Positions 6,934 through 13,993 of a DNA stretch of 13,993 nt are shown here, one piece after another. How positions within the stretch are numbered: the stretch's first letter is position 1; each line of letters opens with the position of its first letter. The stretch is from Legionellales bacterium UBA4722 (GTDB taxonomy: Bacteria > Pseudomonadota > Gammaproteobacteria > DSM-16500): positions 6,916 to 20,908 of the forward strand of contig DHJK01000051.1 in NCBI GenBank assembly GCA_002404295.1, in the 5' to 3' direction. A model generated the notes under the pieces. It saw only the letters and a program-made list of their open reading frames with translations. It did not search any database and was not told the origin of the DNA. Both the position numbers and the translations under genes were made by a program.

Positions 6934-8126
6934 AGAACGTATTACAATTTGTCTCATTTTGGGTCACGCCCAAGAAAAATGACTTAGGTTTGAAAGCCAT
7001 TTTTAAGATTTTTTTGATTCTTTATATTCCATTAGCTTTGATTTTAACAATATTTTTTTATGGTATTTTTCAAATAGATGAAGCTATACAGCGAGCATTG
7101 TTAGAAATTCATCATATGTCACAAGCCGTCATTTTGATGCATCTATCTGTTTATTATGTTGTGACTTTATTATTGTTGTTTATCGTTGTTGCTTATTTGG
7201 CTACGCTCATTGTCGGTCATAGAAAAACGGTTGATGCCTTGAGTCAATCAAGTAAAGAAATTATAGATTTATATAATAATGCCCCTTGCGGTTATCACTC
7301 ACTCGATATCAATGGGATTTTTATTCGTATGAATGATACTGAATTACAATGGACAGGATACGCCCCTGAAGAAGTGATTGGGAAAATGAGATTATCTGAT
7401 TTCTTGACACCTGCAAGCTATGAAAAATTTCAGGAAGAGTTTCCTAAGTTTAAAGAGCAAGGATTTGTAAATGATTTAGAATATGAAGTAAGACGTAAAG
7501 ATGGTTCTCTATTTCATGCTTTACTTAATGCAGTAGCTGTCTATGATGACGAAGGGCGCTATGTGATGAGTAGAAGCACGTTATTTGATATTACAGTTCG
7601 TCAAGGTTATGAAGCAAAAATTCGTGAGTTGGCCTATCACGATGTTTTAACCAGTTTGCCTAATAGGCAATTATTGTTAGATCGTATTAACCAAGGCCTT
7701 GCCAAAACAGAGAGATCGCAGTTGTTATTAGCGATCTTGTTTTTAGATCTAGATAAATTCAAAGATATTAATGATCGACTAGGTCATGATATTGGCGATG
7801 AGTTGCTAAAAACCATAGCCGTGCGAGTGACCGCATCAGTCAGGGGGAGTGATACGGTTGCGAGGTCTGGCGGAGATGAGTTTATCATTGTGTTACCTGA
7901 AATCAGTGATCGGCATGATGCTGTGTTGGTTGCTCAAAAAATCCTTACAGGGATTGGTTCTGTGATGTATGTCAAAGGTTACGAGTTAGACGTATCGGCC
8001 AGTATAGGAATTGCTTTTTATCCATCGGATGGCGATAACGCTTTTGAATTAATGAAAAAAGCAGATATGGCAATGTATGTGGCAAAAGAAGCGGGAAGAA
8101 ATTGTTATCGGCTTTATTCTGTATGA
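6930..8126 (+). CDS. Membrane PAS-GGDEF diguanylate cyclase
   Basis: Inner-membrane protein of 398 residues that should make c-di-GMP from two GTP. Two membrane helices (about 24-47 and 72-96) enclose a short periplasmic loop of about 24 residues. A cytosolic PAS domain follows (about 107-225; NAPCGYHSLD, GYAPEEVIG, RRKDGS, DITVRQ), then a GGDEF domain (about 235-395; YHDVLTSLPNRQ). Active-site features are intact: metal-binding D273 in FLDLDKFKDIND, GHDIGDE, and GGDEF at 314-318. RGSD at 305-308 is at the correct distance to be the RxxD product-inhibition site. The start overlaps the dehydrogenase stop by four bases and has only a weak ribosome site, so translation is probably coupled to the dehydrogenase. 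The PAS ligand is unknown; the small periplasmic loop suggests cytosolic rather than external sensing. The stop directly abuts that of the convergent RND gene. Confidence 0.92.
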   Translation: MKNVLQFVSFWVTPKKNDLGLKAIFKIFLILYIPLALILTIFFYGIFQIDEAIQRALLEIHHMSQAVILMHLSVYYVVTLLLLFIVVAYLATLIVGHRKTVDALSQSSKEIIDLYNNAPCGYHSLDINGIFIRMNDTELQWTGYAPEEVIGKMRLSDFLTPASYEKFQEEFPKFKEQGFVNDLEYEVRRKDGSLFHALLNAVAVYDDEGRYVMSRSTLFDITVRQGYEAKIRELAYHDVLTSLPNRQLLLDRINQGLAKTERSQLLLAILFLDLDKFKDINDRLGHDIGDELLKTIAVRVTASVRGSDTVARSGGDEFIIVLPEISDRHDAVLVAQKILTGIGSVMYVKGYELDVSASIGIAFYPSDGDNAFELMKKADMAMYVAKEAGRNCYRLYSV

Positions 8127-11100
8127 TTATTCGGTGTGTTCTTTTTGCGATTTATTATCCGCTAAAAGCATATACATCGCCGGCACCACAAACAACGTAA
8201 ATAGCGTGCCAATAGAAATACCTGTAGCAATAACAAGCCCGATACTAAAGCGGCTTGAAGCGCCAGCGCCTGTCGCTAAAATCAAGGGGACCACGCCAAG
8301 CACCATTGCAGCCGTTGTCATTAAGATAGGTCGTAATCGAACAGCTGCGGCTGTCTCTACTGCTTCACGTTTATTTTTACCTTGTTTTTGTAAATCATTG
8401 GCAAACTGAACGATCAAAATACCATGTTTACTAATGAGACCAATTAAAGTGACTAAGCCTACTTCAGTGTAAATATTAAGGGTTGCGCCACCTATACCTA
8501 AACTAATAAAAATCATCGCGCCACAGATTGACATAGGAACGCTGATTAAAACAATAAACGGGTCTTTGAAGCTTTCGAATTGGGCGGCTAAAGCAAGATA
8601 AATAATAAGGAGAGCAAAGAAGAAAGTTAAAACCAACGCAGAACTTTCTTGCATATATTGGCGAGATTGGCCGGCATAATCAATGGTATAACCTTGAGGT
8701 AAAATATCTTTTGCAATAGCTCTAAAGGAATCTAACGCTTCTCCCATCGTGACACTTGGAAAAGCGACAGCTGAAATAGTTGTTGAATTGAGCTGTTGAA
8801 AGTGATTTAACGATTCAGGTACGACTTTGCTTTTTAATGTTGCGATACTGGATAACGGAACAGATGCGCCATTTTTTGCTGTAATATAATAATTTAATAC
8901 GTCAGAATCAATCAAGCGGCTCACTTGAGAAACTTGGGGGATCACTTGATAAGAGCGCCCAGCTAGATCAAAATAATTAATATAGCCTTCGCTTAAGGCT
9001 GAGCCTAGTGAGTTCCCGATATCCTGCATGGTGAGACCAAGCTCAGATGCTTTGTCGCGATTCAATTGTATTTCAGTTTGTGTTTTATCTATTTTTAAAT
9101 CTGAGTCCAGATATAAAAATATGCCTTTTTTCCAAGCGTTCGCAATAAAAGTTTGAGCAAGGGTGTTCAGCTCATCAAAACTTCGGGTTGTTTGAATCAC
9201 AAATTGAATGGGCAGCCCGCTGCCACCGCCCGGTAGAGATGGATTTTGAAAAGCAGCAATTTTGGCGCCAGAAATTTGATCTAATAAATGCTGTACATCA
9301 GGCTGAAGTTGGTTAGTTGTGCGATTACGTTCATTCCAGGGTTTTAACACCATGCCGCCAATGCTGCTATTCAGGCCATTGAAACCATCGACCATAAACG
9401 TGTGTTCAGTTTCTGGGAATTTAAAAAATATTTTATTAACAGCGTGAGAATAAAGCTGGGTCTGCTCTAGGGTGGCGTTAGGGGCAGCCATCAGCATGGT
9501 AAGTATAATGCCTTGATCTTCTTGCGGTGCCAGTTCTGCTTTAGATGTTTCAAATAAGAAATAATTACTGCTTAAAATAATGGCGGCAAATACAGCAACC
9601 ACAGCTAGGTAGTTGAGTGCGTTGTTGAGTGCGCGATGATAAATTTGACGAAGCTTGTCAAAGCGATCGTCAATATACTTAATAAATTTACTATGATTAT
9701 TATTGTTAACTTTTAAAAACCGTGAACACATCATTGGCGAGAGTGTCAGTGCAACAATCGCTGATATTGCAACAGCGCCCGCAAGAGTAAAGGCAAATTC
9801 TGTAAACAAAGCACCTGTTAACCCGCCCATAAATCCAATGGGAACATAGACGGCAATCAAAACGATAGAGATGGCGATAATAGGCCCTGCTAATTCTCGT
9901 GCGCCCTGGATTGCAGCTTGAATAGGTTTCATACCTTCTTCTATATGACGATGAATATTTTCAACGACAATAATGGCATCATCAACGACCAAACCAATAG
10001 CCAGTACTAAAGCAAGTAAGGTTAATAAATTAATGGAATAGCCTAGTAGTAGCATAATAAAAAATGCACCTACTAATGAGAGGGGCATTGCTATAACAGG
10101 TATAACGACAGAACGTATAGAGCCTAAAAATAGAAAAATCACTGCCGTTACGATGAGCAATGCTTCGAGCAGGGAGCGTATGACTTCATGGATAGAGCTA
10201 TTTACGAATGCAGATGCATCATAAACAATTTTGGTATTCAGTCCTTCAGGTAGTTGCTCTTGAATATCGGGGAATGCTTTTCTCACACTGTCAATAACCG
10301 TTAATAAATTCGCAGAAGGTGCAATTTTAATACCCACATAAACAGAGGGTTCCCCATCAAATTGTACGGCACTGCTGTAATTTTGTGAGCCTAGGCTGAC
10401 TCTGCTGACATCGCCTAGGCGCACGATAGCGCCATTTTGTGATTTGAGTATGAGATTCTTGAATTCATCCACTGAATGCAGGTTTGTAGTTGCAGTTAAA
10501 TCAGTTGTGAACATATTTCCTTTGGTGCGACCGACTGCCGATGTGAAATCATTGGTCGAAAGTTTGTTGGCCACATCAGCCGCTGTCATTTGATGGCCAG
10601 CTAATTTGATCGGGTCTAGCCAAGCGCGCATGGCAAATGTTCTTGAGCCTAATACTTCCGCTGTTTGTACGCCTTGAATAGCCTGTAGTTTGGGTTGTAC
10701 ATTACGCACGATATAATCTGTAATTTTATTGCTGGGTAATATTTTGCTGTAAAATCCAATATACATTGAATCAATGGTTTGACCTACGGCGACTGTGATC
10801 GTAGGTTGCTGTGATTCTTTAGGGAGTTGGTTTAATACAGCGTTAACTTTGGTATTAATTTCAGCAATCGCTTTGATGGGATCGTAATTAAGCCGTAGAT
10901 TGGCCTGAATAATGCTGAGCCCTTGGGTGCTGCTTGAAGTCATGTAATCAATACCGTTGGCTTGAGCAACGGAATTTTCTATAGGTGTTGTAATAAATCC
11001 AGCAATGAGTGTAGGATTGGCGCCAGTATAGGTGGTTGATACAGTGACGACTGCATTTTCCGTAAACGGGTATTGTAAAATGGGTAACGAAAATACCGAT

Positions 11101-11180
11101 CGTAAACCCAATGATAGGATAAGCAAACTTATAACAGTTGCAAGAACGGGTCGCTCTATAAAAATGTCTGTGAATTTCAT
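8127..11180 (-). CDS. RND (HAE-1/AcrB-type) efflux pump, inner-membrane proton antiporter subunit
   Basis: Inner-membrane pump of 1017 residues, slightly shorter than AcrB (1049). It should export drugs, dyes or metabolites in exchange for protons, as the core of a tripartite complex. It starts MKFTDIFIERPVLATVISL, the usual cytosolic start plus first helix. Two large periplasmic loops (about 31-330 and 545-840) are each followed by five helices, with one more helix near 520-540. Proton-relay residues are kept: D400/D401 in LVVDDAIIVVENIHRH (TM4), K918 in LISKHGILIVQF (TM10) and R950 in VRLRPILMT (TM11). GGSGLPIQFV, characteristic of the porter domain, is also present. It lies 24 bases after the adaptor gene with AAGG about 12 bases before its ATG. 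The substrate cannot be read from sequence; MexI- or MexF-like pumps are the nearest impression, without certainty. Confidence 0.94.
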   Translation of the reverse strand: MKFTDIFIERPVLATVISLLILSLGLRSVFSLPILQYPFTENAVVTVSTTYTGANPTLIAGFITTPIENSVAQANGIDYMTSSSTQGLSIIQANLRLNYDPIKAIAEINTKVNAVLNQLPKESQQPTITVAVGQTIDSMYIGFYSKILPSNKITDYIVRNVQPKLQAIQGVQTAEVLGSRTFAMRAWLDPIKLAGHQMTAADVANKLSTNDFTSAVGRTKGNMFTTDLTATTNLHSVDEFKNLILKSQNGAIVRLGDVSRVSLGSQNYSSAVQFDGEPSVYVGIKIAPSANLLTVIDSVRKAFPDIQEQLPEGLNTKIVYDASAFVNSSIHEVIRSLLEALLIVTAVIFLFLGSIRSVVIPVIAMPLSLVGAFFIMLLLGYSINLLTLLALVLAIGLVVDDAIIVVENIHRHIEEGMKPIQAAIQGARELAGPIIAISIVLIAVYVPIGFMGGLTGALFTEFAFTLAGAVAISAIVALTLSPMMCSRFLKVNNNNHSKFIKYIDDRFDKLRQIYHRALNNALNYLAVVAVFAAIILSSNYFLFETSKAELAPQEDQGIILTMLMAAPNATLEQTQLYSHAVNKIFFKFPETEHTFMVDGFNGLNSSIGGMVLKPWNERNRTTNQLQPDVQHLLDQISGAKIAAFQNPSLPGGGSGLPIQFVIQTTRSFDELNTLAQTFIANAWKKGIFLYLDSDLKIDKTQTEIQLNRDKASELGLTMQDIGNSLGSALSEGYINYFDLAGRSYQVIPQVSQVSRLIDSDVLNYYITAKNGASVPLSSIATLKSKVVPESLNHFQQLNSTTISAVAFPSVTMGEALDSFRAIAKDILPQGYTIDYAGQSRQYMQESSALVLTFFFALLIIYLALAAQFESFKDPFIVLISVPMSICGAMIFISLGIGGATLNIYTEVGLVTLIGLISKHGILIVQFANDLQKQGKNKREAVETAAAVRLRPILMTTAAMVLGVVPLILATGAGASSRFSIGLVIATGISIGTLFTLFVVPAMYMLLADNKSQKEHTE

Positions 11181-11204
11181 GTTAAAACGTTACCTTAAAG
11201 ACAC

Positions 11205-12338
11205 TTATTCATCTGTTGGCGTAGGCGCCGGATTATTCGCAGGTATAATTGTGTTATTGATAATAACGACACTCCCATTTTTAAGTTTGAGTTGTCCGCT
11301 TGTTACCACTTTGTCGCCCGCTTTTAATCCTTGAAGAATGGAAACTTGGTCGCCACGCTTTTCTCCTGTGATCACAAATGTTTCTTTAGCCACTAAGATA
11401 GGTTCTTTCTTTTTATCTTTGCTAGTTTCTTTACGGATGACATAAACCACTTCGCCATAGGGATTAAAGCTAACTGCGCTAAGCGGTAGCGTGAGGCGAG
11501 GCACTGGCTTGCCAGTATTGACTGTCACAGCAGCAAACATGCCGGGTGCAAGATTAAATTGTGGATTAGGAATGGTAGCTTCAACTTGTACGTTGCGGAC
11601 GTTGGTATCTAATCCAGGATCAACAGTCGTAATGACGCCGGTAAATCTTAAGGTAGGGAATGTATCAACAGTAAGGTTCACAGGCTGACCTATTTTGATT
11701 GAGGCTAGCGCTTCTTGCGGAACATAAAAATCTGCATAAATTGGATCTAACGTTTGTAACATCGTGACTTTATCACCTGGATTTAGGTATTGCCCCGGAT
11801 TAACGGCAGAGATACCCAGTCGACCATTGAAAGGTGCGCGTATCGTTTTTTGAGCGATGATAGCGGTTTGTTGTGCCACTTGCGCTAAGGTGCTTTTGAG
11901 ATTGGCATCGTCAGAATCTAAGGTCGCTTTGCTGATAGCATGGATTTCTAATTGTGCACTATCTCTCTTATATACAATAGCGGCTAACTCAGCATTCGCT
12001 TGCAAGGTGTGTAGTTGGGCAGTATCTGGATCTATATCGAGTTGGACTAGCAAGTCGCCTTTCTTGACAATGCTGCCAGGCACAAAATGAATAGAGCGTA
12101 TCATGCCAGCAAGTTCAGTGGTGATGTTCACACCCAGCACCGCGCGTAAGCTGCCAGCCGCTTTTAGTTGTGGCTGCCAGTTATAGTATTTCACATCCAT
12201 GGCAGATACATAAACGGGAGGCGCGCCCATGGTTGCCATGTAGTGGCTTATCATGCGTCCCATGAAGATTTTATAGCCGAAGATGCCGCCAAACAATAGA
12301 ACCACCACGATCAGCATGATGAGCATTGGTTTTTTCAT
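11205..12338 (-). CDS. Periplasmic adaptor (membrane fusion protein, HlyD/AcrA family) of the RND pump
   Basis: Adaptor of 377 residues linking the RND pump to the outer-membrane channel. An N-terminal helix (about 5-20) anchors it, and there is no lipobox cysteine. A lipoyl half-motif (GMIRSIHFVPGSIVKKGDLLVQLD) is followed by a short helical hairpin (AQLHTLQANAELAAI to ALAQVAQQTAIIA region) and the second lipoyl half (KTIRAPFNGRLG with NPGQYLNPGD). The beta-barrel domain (LDPIYADFYVPQ, then TFPTLRFTGVITTVDPGLD) and membrane-proximal domain follow, ending in a proline-rich tail. The start is set at 12338, where ATG overlaps the upstream stop as ATGA and leads directly into the anchor. An earlier in-frame ATG at 12362 would add eight residues; an AGGAGG precedes it by only three bases and is explained by the conserved LGGG codons of the upstream gene. 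Confidence 0.9.
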   Translation of the reverse strand: MKKPMLIMLIVVVLLFGGIFGYKIFMGRMISHYMATMGAPPVYVSAMDVKYYNWQPQLKAAGSLRAVLGVNITTELAGMIRSIHFVPGSIVKKGDLLVQLDIDPDTAQLHTLQANAELAAIVYKRDSAQLEIHAISKATLDSDDANLKSTLAQVAQQTAIIAQKTIRAPFNGRLGISAVNPGQYLNPGDKVTMLQTLDPIYADFYVPQEALASIKIGQPVNLTVDTFPTLRFTGVITTVDPGLDTNVRNVQVEATIPNPQFNLAPGMFAAVTVNTGKPVPRLTLPLSAVSFNPYGEVVYVIRKETSKDKKKEPILVAKETFVITGEKRGDQVSILQGLKAGDKVVTSGQLKLKNGSVVIINNTIIPANNPAPTPTDE

Positions 12339-13807
12339 TGTATCACTGCTCCATTCCACCATCCGCCTCCTAAGGCTTGAAATAATGCAGCTGTATCCGA
12401 ATAGCGTGCTGCTTGCGCTTGAATACGTTTGACGACGGTTTGTTGATATTGTTGCTCTGCATTCAGCACATTAATAAAAGTGACCGCTCCCAATTTAAAT
12501 TGTTCACGCGTGAGTTGTAGTGTAGCACGGCTTGCTATTTCAGCGCGCTTTTGTGCGTTTAATTCTCGGGCATCGGTTTCCAGTGCCCGCAATACATCTG
12601 CAACATCTTTAAAAGCTGACAAGACTGTTTGACGATATTGTTGATAGGATTGCTCGAAAGCGGCAATGGCCGCACGTTTTTGCGCTCTGAGTGCGCCGCC
12701 ATGAAAAACGGGTTGTAATAATTGACCGCCAAAGTCCCATACATTTGATGCTGGATGAAATAACAGGTTTGGTGATGTAGCAGACCATCCATAATCCCCG
12801 CTTAACGTGATTTGTGGGTATAGATTGGCGGTCGCAACGCCAACTTGAGCGCTGGCTTGATGTACTAGCGCTTCCGATGCTTGTATGTCGGGTCGTTGAC
12901 GTACTAGTGATGAGGGTAAGGATACAGGCAGTCGTGTGGGTAAGGTCAGTTTGTCCAGATTGATATTGGGTAAATGGCTTTGGCTAGGCAGAGATCCCAC
13001 AAGTATAGCTAAGGCATGCTGTGACTGAGCCAAGCTTTTTTCTAAGGGAGGAAGTAGTGCCCGAGTCTGCTCAAGTAAAGTTTGTTGTGACAATACATCT
13101 GTTTGCGAAATACCACCTAGATCAAATTGTTTTTTAAGGATGGTCAGTTGGTTTAAATTGTCGTGAATTAACTGTTCGGTAGACGCGATTTGTGATTGTA
13201 GAGAAGCCACTGCTATTGCAGTCGTTACGATATTTGAGGTTAAAGTAATGTACGCGCCATACAATTGATAGTATTCGTTATCAACTAGAGCGAGCGCAGC
13301 CTCAATTTGCCTTCTTGAGCCACCAAACACATCAAGCGTATAAGTTACATTGACAGAGGCATTGTATAAGCTAAAAACACTGGAAGGCACCGAGCCATCA
13401 ATGGTGGAGCCAGAAAAGCTTTGACGTTGAGGGCTGAACTGAGCATTGATAGCGGGGAACATTAAATTTCCATATTGTGCATTGTATGTTTCTTGTGCTT
13501 GACGCAGCGCTGCTTTGGCTGCGGCTAAGTTAGGGCTGTTGTTGAGTCCTGTAGTAATGAGGTTGTTGAGAGGTATGGAATGATATAAGACCCACCAATC
13601 CGCGGGTATTTTTTGCCCCATGGTAAATTGTTGTGCTTTTCCTGACTTTCCTGCATTTGCGACACTGATGGTTTTTTTGGGCAGGGGTGTTTTAGTGTAA
13701 GTTTTAGTCGCAGGCGGTAGCGGAGAATGGAAATCCGGGCCTACCATGCAAGCAGTGAGGGCGCAGCTGGCTGTTAGAATTATAATGGATTGCTTGAGCT
13801 GTGACAC
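12335..13807 (-). CDS. Outer-membrane efflux lipoprotein (NodT/OprM-type, TolC family)
   Basis: Outer-membrane channel subunit of 490 residues, first gene of the efflux operon. A lipoprotein signal peptide ends with LTAC, lipid-modified cysteine C20, followed by MVGPDFHSP as is usual in OprM-like proteins. Two outer membrane efflux protein repeats are recognisable: the first with LNNSPNLAAAKAALRQAQETYNAQYG and YTLDVFGG, the second with VRQRPDIQASEALVHQASAQVGVATANLYPQITLSG and QQYRQTVLSAFKDVADVL. The protein ends ALGGGWW, the common C-terminal signature of this family. The start is GTG at 13807, supported by GAGG seven bases upstream; an ATG would require a shorter protein without the signal peptide. 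The stop overlaps the adaptor start by four bases. Confidence 0.92.
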   Translation of the reverse strand: MSQLKQSIIILTASCALTACMVGPDFHSPLPPATKTYTKTPLPKKTISVANAGKSGKAQQFTMGQKIPADWWVLYHSIPLNNLITTGLNNSPNLAAAKAALRQAQETYNAQYGNLMFPAINAQFSPQRQSFSGSTIDGSVPSSVFSLYNASVNVTYTLDVFGGSRRQIEAALALVDNEYYQLYGAYITLTSNIVTTAIAVASLQSQIASTEQLIHDNLNQLTILKKQFDLGGISQTDVLSQQTLLEQTRALLPPLEKSLAQSQHALAILVGSLPSQSHLPNINLDKLTLPTRLPVSLPSSLVRQRPDIQASEALVHQASAQVGVATANLYPQITLSGDYGWSATSPNLLFHPASNVWDFGGQLLQPVFHGGALRAQKRAAIAAFEQSYQQYRQTVLSAFKDVADVLRALETDARELNAQKRAEIASRATLQLTREQFKLGAVTFINVLNAEQQYQQTVVKRIQAQAARYSDTAALFQALGGGWWNGAVIQ

Positions 13808-13814
13808 AAGATTA

Positions 13815-13820
13815 CCTCAT
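13815..13820 (-). promoter_or_regulatory. Ribosome binding site supporting the GTG start of the efflux lipoprotein
   Basis: The minus strand reads ATGAGG, then seven bases, then GTG at 13807. This spacing and the lipoprotein signal peptide that follows support GTG as the true start. Confidence 0.65.
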
Positions 13821-13841
13821 TTCGATACGAGGACTAGGATT

Positions 13842-13857
13842 AATACAACCTTGTATT
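13842..13857. promoter_or_regulatory. 16-bp palindrome, candidate operator of the efflux operon
   Basis: AATACAA-CC-TTGTATT is a perfect inverted repeat with 7-bp arms and a 2-bp centre, 35-50 bases upstream of the efflux GTG. On the minus strand it overlaps a possible -10 box, TAGAAT (13860-13855) or TATAGA (13862-13857), although no good -35 is visible. Position and symmetry fit a TetR- or MarR-type repressor site, which is common at RND operons. No regulator gene is in the window, so this is inference. Confidence 0.4.
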
Positions 13858-13920
13858 CTATAGAAATGTGTTCGGATTCGCTATTAAATCCTAACTATTC
13901 AGCGGATTGCACCGCTTTTT

Positions 13921-13935
13921 CGTGCCCGTGCCCGT
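13921..13935. repeat. Short tandem repeat, 2.5 copies of a 6-bp unit
   Basis: CGTGCC is repeated twice and followed by CGT. It overlaps the left arm of the large inverted repeat and is GC-rich compared with its surroundings. It may be part of the same repetitive element. Confidence 0.5.
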
Positions 13936-13990
13936 CTTTTCCTATCCACTAAAATGAGCTCAATTAAATACATAGGAAAAGACGGGCACG
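13927..13990. repeat. Perfect 19-bp inverted repeat with 26-base spacer at the window edge
   Basis: CGTGCCCGTCTTTTCCTAT (13927-13945) is exactly inverted at 13972-13990. The AT-rich spacer (13946-13971) contains GAGCTC. A 19-bp perfect match is far beyond chance in a 64-base stretch. It may be a REP/MITE-like dispersed element, a stable hairpin or terminator for a gene lying beyond the window, or the ends of a tiny mobile element. The window stops three bases after the right arm, so outer boundaries and target duplications cannot be judged. Confidence 0.75.
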
Positions 13991-13993
13991 CAC

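Noticed and set aside
11032..11334. Plus-strand open frame of 100 codons across the pump/adaptor junction
   Set aside because: It lies antisense to two well-supported genes; its hydrophobic stretch is the mirror of their coding sequence and it has no recognisable homology.
12360..12375. AGGAGG just before the in-frame ATG at 12362 as evidence for a longer adaptor protein
   Set aside because: The spacing is only three bases, and the bases encode the conserved LGGGW end of the upstream channel protein; the ATGA overlap at 12338 is the better start.
13901..13920. Possible plus-strand intrinsic terminator: AGCGG, six-base loop, CCGCT, then TTTT
   Set aside because: The stem is only five base pairs and no plus-strand gene precedes it within the window, so it is too weak to call.
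13746..13952. Plus-strand open frame at the right end reaching into the inverted repeat
   Set aside because: It overlaps the signal peptide coding region of the efflux lipoprotein, has no family features and no convincing ribosome site.
1..13993. CRISPR arrays, tRNA or rRNA genes, prophage or transposase genes, toxin-antitoxin or defence systems
   Set aside because: No regularly spaced repeats, cloverleaf-like segments or matching protein motifs were seen; all long coding space is taken by metabolic, signalling and efflux genes.

Overview
The window is an ordinary-density stretch of bacterial chromosome, AT-rich, with eight complete protein genes and very short intergenic gaps. The proteins point to a gammaproteobacterium. 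RimK aligns almost residue for residue with the E. coli enzyme, and the window also holds a RimB-type protease, a CcmG/DsbE thioredoxin, a large-type NAD-glutamate dehydrogenase and an AcrB-type efflux system. Low GC and the dispersed repeat at the left edge fit Legionellales-like (Legionella/Coxiella-type) bacteria, but that placement is an inference from style. No RNA gene, CRISPR array, transposase or prophage gene was seen.

Layout. (1) Positions 1-92 hold the truncated end of a dispersed repeat and nothing else recognisable. (2) A minus-strand cluster, read from 3382 down to 93, encodes a cytosolic EAL c-di-GMP phosphodiesterase with a degenerate GGDEF domain, a CcmG/DsbE-like periplasmic thioredoxin, a RimB-like retropepsin-type protease, and RimK, the ribosomal protein S6 glutamate ligase. 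Apart from the thioredoxin this matches the rimA-rimB-rimK arrangement of Pseudomonas, where a phosphodiesterase 'trigger enzyme' and a polyglutamate protease control RimK. (3) A short divergent control region spans 3383-3567. (4) A plus-strand pair follows: a 1121-residue NAD-glutamate dehydrogenase lacking roughly the first 500 residues of the usual bacterial form, coupled by an ATGA overlap to a membrane PAS-GGDEF diguanylate cyclase with all key residues. (5) A minus-strand tripartite efflux operon runs 13807 to 8127 in the order outer-membrane lipoprotein, periplasmic adaptor, RND pump. Its stop codon abuts that of the cyclase with no base between. (6) Positions 13808-13993 hold the probable efflux promoter, a 16-bp palindrome that could be an operator, and a perfect 19-bp inverted repeat at the right edge.

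How the genes may work together. Each of the two divergent units pairs a glutamate-using enzyme with a c-di-GMP enzyme: phosphodiesterase with RimK on the left, cyclase with glutamate dehydrogenase on the right. This is the most interesting feature of the window, but any functional link is inference. The efflux operon is a standard drug or metabolite exporter. Repeats at both edges suggest the sequence may be a contig broken at repeats.
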